From the NCBI GenBank assembly GCA_030745955.1, contig JASLNQ010000011.1:1-7717 (forward strand): a stretch of 7,717 bases of DNA, given 5' to 3'. The translations under genes and the position numbers were made by a program. Shown here piece by piece: positions 4,868-7,717 of this stretch. The notes beneath the pieces were generated by a model. The model searched no databases and was not told where the DNA came from. It saw only the letters and a list, made by a program, of their open reading frames with translations. The DNA comes from Dehalococcoidia bacterium. GTDB lineage: Bacteria > Chloroflexota > Dehalococcoidia > UBA1151 > UBA1328. Numbering within the stretch: position 1 is the first letter of the stretch; each line of letters begins with the position of its first letter.

Positions 4868-7717
4868 CTACTCGTAGCGGAGGGCTTCTGACGGCTTGAT
4901 CTTCGAGGCCTGACGTGATGGGACCAGCGTGTTCAACAGCGAGAACACCACCGCGATTAACACGATGATCGTCACGTTCATCCACGGGATTACAAACGTC
5001 ATGCCGTCCACTTCTGAGCTTATCGCCTGGAAGATATTCCACCCGATAAGAGCCCCGAGGCTGATCCCCAAGATGGAGCCAAGCACCGCGACTATTCCCG
5101 ATTCCATCAGGAACTGGACCTGGATCATCCGGCCCTTGTAACCCAGCGCCCGCATCATCCCGATCGACTGCCGGCGTTCGACAACCGCCCTGAATGAAAC
5201 CACGCCAAGTGAAGCCACGCCAACCAGCAGGCCAAGGCCCATGAAACCCTGGAACAACTGGTTGAACGCATTGTTCTGGGCCTGGTTATCGGCGATATTC
5301 TCCACTATCGACTTCGCCGACATTCCGTGCTCGATGAACACTGTTTCCAGCAGGCGCGTTACTTCCTCGTGACGAGACGGGTCGGCAAGCCGGAACTTGT
5401 AATCGACGAACGGTACTGGCTCGTCCGAAAGCTCCTCCAACACCGCCGGGTTCATGTAGATATCGGCCTGTCCCAGCTCGAACGCATCGGCAAACTGGTC
5501 GAGCACACCGATAATCTTTCGATCGACCGATTTACCGACACCGGCCTGTCCGATCGGTGGTCGAATCGTGATGTCCACGCCCTCGATCTCGCCCTGTTCG
5601 CTGGCCGAAACTCCCTCAACGCGGAACGTGGTGGTCCCGGAAGGCTCCCCGCCCCCGCCGAAACCTGCAGTCTCGACGACATTGCCGGCCACGACCGCCA
5701 GGGTGGGATCGGAAGCCAGGGCCGCCCATATCTGTTCCGAAGTATCGCCATACTGGGGATCCCAGTGCGTCAGTTCAAACTTATTGCCCCTCAACCACGC
5801 TTCGTCGGACGCCCGAATTCGTGCGCCCTTGAACGCCAGGTCGTCCACGCCGTCCTGCCGCGCCTCAACCCACAACCGGGCCTGGGAGGTGATCATCGTA
5901 AAATCGGAGGTAGAAAGCCTGCCGCCGCTGGCCGCAATCGCGTCGTTCGGATCGCCGATCGGCAGATCGGGATCGATCTGGCCCCTGATGTCGAAGCCAC
6001 CCGACACCAGGTCGGGTTCATCCTCGACGGCGTTCCCCAGGTTGCTCATGATCGCGAAGATCATCAGGGTGAATATCACCAGCGAGAACATCGCCAGGGT
6101 AAGTCCGGTGCGGAAACGTGCGGCCATCGGGTAGGCGATCGCCATCTTCACGACCGGGCGCAGGTTGCCCGACCGCCCGAACACTTTCGAAACGAACCAC
6201 ACGATGACATCAGCGTTGTACATCACGATCCAGACCGAGGCCGCTACGAGCGATACGCCCGAAAGTAGGAACATCTCGACACCGCCGGTCAACGTCCCGG
6301 TCAGGCCGTCCAGGGCGTCGAAGGGAAGACCCCAGAACACCACCATGGCAACGCCGATGAAGGTCATCGAAACGCGATTTCGGGTCTCTTCACGAACGAG
6401 GCGATCATTTAGGATTCGACGTACAAGGAAAACCAGAATCCGGCGGATGAGGTAAGCAAGGAATCCGTAGAGAATGATCCATATAAGTCTCTTCGGAGTA
6501 CGCCGTTCGACTTCTTCATAGTCAAGTGACCAACGAACAATGAGGCCGATTGCAACGATGATCAGGGTGACACCGATTGTGAACAATCCGGCGTTGTTGT
6601 GCCCGAACCCTTCGATCCCCTTCTCGGGGTTGAATCCGCTGAGAGCCAGGACCAGGCCAATTGGAAGCAACGGCCAGCCTGAGGCCAGCCACGGTTGGAA
6701 GAACCTGTACAGCATCCAGACGACCATAACGATCCATGGGATGATCGTGAGCAGGGCGAAGAACCCCAGGACACGCAAGAGGATCCCGTGACCCGACCTC
6801 GCGAGCCGCACGGTTGTGTATGCGTAGGTCAACGGACCGCCCAACCACCACAGGACGTTTTTAGCACGCCTGCCGGTGCCCGGCGTTTCATCGCTGACAA
6901 ACTCCTGCCCGAGGCCCCGGATGGCCACCACGATGTTCAACTTGCTAACCCGGTACGCCGAAAAGGCCACGGTGACTGCGGTCAGGAACAGTCCCGCGCA
7001 GAAAGCCACGATTACCGACTGTATGGTCACCGAGTAGGTGAAGGTGATGTCCTCGTCCTGGCCAATCGCGCCGATCAAAATCTGAACGAGCAACATGCTG
7101 GCAATGATTCCCAGCAGCGCGCCCAGCGCCGCAGCGCCGATTGAGTACACGATTCCCTCGTAGAGGAACATCTGCACAAGGTAGCGCCGCTTTGTCCCGA
7201 CCGCGCGGATGATCCCCATCTCGGTTGTGCGGGCCGCGGCCAGCATGACGAAAACGAGGAAGATCAAGAGCAGGCCGACGATAATCGAGAACGATCCGAA
7301 AATACTGAAAATCAGGGTGATCGTCTGCCCGATGAGTTCGGCAATATCGAGCCCGCGATTCTTGATCGGGTCAGCCTGCAACTCCACCAGCTGCGACATT
7401 GGGATCAGCAATTGTTGAGCCAGTCTCGGATCGCCAATGCCTTCGATAACGCCCGCGACGATTGCCAGCGTGATCGTGTTGGTCGCCGCGATCTTGAACT
7501 CGTCCGAGGGCGCGTCTCCGTCGAGTTCCGCTACGAGTTCCGACAGCGAATTGCTGATGAAAAATCCGCCTGAAGCCCCGCCGCCTTCATCCAGCTTGGT
7601 CTGCAACGCGGCGAGAACACCAGGCGACTTGAACGCCGCAAAAAGCGCCTCCGCGGCGGCATCGTTGATAAAAACAAGTTGCAGGTCGTCGGCAAGCTCT
7701 TCCGACATCTCCTCGTC
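4868..7717 (-). CDS. Large double-FtsX-domain ABC transporter permease, N-terminus outside the window
   Basis: This is a membrane permease of the FtsX/MacB/LolC type, which works with a separate ATPase, usually on lipids, lipoproteins or peptides. At least 949 residues are present. The frame is open to the right edge (Asp-Glu-Glu precede the Met whose codon ends at 7708), and the expected first helix and most of the first soluble domain are missing, so the gene is 5'-partial. Numbered from that Met: FtsX domain 1 is at about 132-265, with the coupling segment EMGIIRAVGTKRRYL (163-177) and closing YRVSKLNIVVAIRG. About seven further hydrophobic segments follow at 307-556, then a soluble MacB-like domain (about 560-815). 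FtsX domain 2 is at 818-946, with RRQSIGMMRALGYKGRM (845-861) and closing SRQASKIKPSEALRYE. The ATPase and any export partner are not in the window and would be expected upstream, beyond 7717. Confidence 0.85.
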   Translation of the reverse strand, partial: DEEMSEELADDLQLVFINDAAAEALFAAFKSPGVLAALQTKLDEGGGASGGFFISNSLSELVAELDGDAPSDEFKIAATNTITLAIVAGVIEGIGDPRLAQQLLIPMSQLVELQADPIKNRGLDIAELIGQTITLIFSIFGSFSIIVGLLLIFLVFVMLAAARTTEMGIIRAVGTKRRYLVQMFLYEGIVYSIGAAALGALLGIIASMLLVQILIGAIGQDEDITFTYSVTIQSVIVAFCAGLFLTAVTVAFSAYRVSKLNIVVAIRGLGQEFVSDETPGTGRRAKNVLWWLGGPLTYAYTTVRLARSGHGILLRVLGFFALLTIIPWIVMVVWMLYRFFQPWLASGWPLLPIGLVLALSGFNPEKGIEGFGHNNAGLFTIGVTLIIVAIGLIVRWSLDYEEVERRTPKRLIWIILYGFLAYLIRRILVFLVRRILNDRLVREETRNRVSMTFIGVAMVVFWGLPFDALDGLTGTLTGGVEMFLLSGVSLVAASVWIVMYNADVIVWFVSKVFGRSGNLRPVVKMAIAYPMAARFRTGLTLAMFSLVIFTLMIFAIMSNLGNAVEDEPDLVSGGFDIRGQIDPDLPIGDPNDAIAASGGRLSTSDFTMITSQARLWVEARQDGVDDLAFKGARIRASDEAWLRGNKFELTHWDPQYGDTSEQIWAALASDPTLAVVAGNVVETAGFGGGGEPSGTTTFRVEGVSASEQGEIEGVDITIRPPIGQAGVGKSVDRKIIGVLDQFADAFELGQADIYMNPAVLEELSDEPVPFVDYKFRLADPSRHEEVTRLLETVFIEHGMSAKSIVENIADNQAQNNAFNQLFQGFMGLGLLVGVASLGVVSFRAVVERRQSIGMMRALGYKGRMIQVQFLMESGIVAVLGSILGISLGALIGWNIFQAISSEVDGMTFVIPWMNVTIIVLIAVVFSLLNTLVPSRQASKIKPSEALRYE

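Noticed and set aside
5327..6268. 313-codon plus-strand frame opposite the permease gene
   Set aside because: It has no motif, a composition typical of antisense reading, and lies wholly within a well-supported permease coding region.
1..7717. Defence system, prophage, CRISPR or mobile element
   Set aside because: No nuclease, integrase, transposase, repeat-spacer array or terminal repeats were found. All five genes have ordinary metabolic, modifying or transport domains.

Overview
The window is GC-rich bacterial chromosomal DNA with five protein-coding genes, of which the two at the edges are cut by the window. There are no RNA genes, CRISPR arrays, insertion sequences or phage genes that I can support. 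A DUF3179 protein, a lone amidohydrolase, a streptothricin-acetyltransferase-like GNAT enzyme and a giant two-domain FtsX permease would fit an environmental Chloroflexota bacterium (Dehalococcoidia or SAR202-like). That placement is inference from gene content and style. No marker gene is present.

Left part (1-1840, + strand): a DUF3179-domain protein, open at the left edge and preceded by a hydrophobic segment, overlaps by 4 bp (GTGA) with a MobA/MocA-like nucleotidyltransferase. The two are probably translationally coupled and form the end of an operon that begins outside the window. A 294-bp gap follows with only weak signals.

Middle (2135-4534, + strand): a complete metal-dependent amidohydrolase of the dihydroorotase/hydantoinase type with a good ribosome binding site. 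Then comes a 381-bp non-coding stretch unusually rich in inverted repeats, including a nested dyad in a locally AT-rich patch. Next is a complete GNAT acetyltransferase that starts with TTG and resembles streptothricin acetyltransferases in its C-terminal half.

Right part (4535-7717): a 333-bp convergent intergenic region with several hairpins, including a perfect 12-bp palindrome next to the stop of the minus-strand gene. The rest is one long minus-strand gene for an FtsX/MacB-type ABC permease. Its two FtsX domains are separated by an unusually large block of membrane helices and a soluble domain. Its N-terminus and any partner ATPase lie beyond the right edge.

The genes do not form one obvious pathway. 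I found no convincing new multi-gene system. The items most worth a second look are the DUF3179 protein lacking the family's cysteine motif, the nested dyad upstream of the GNAT gene, and the expanded membrane block of the permease.
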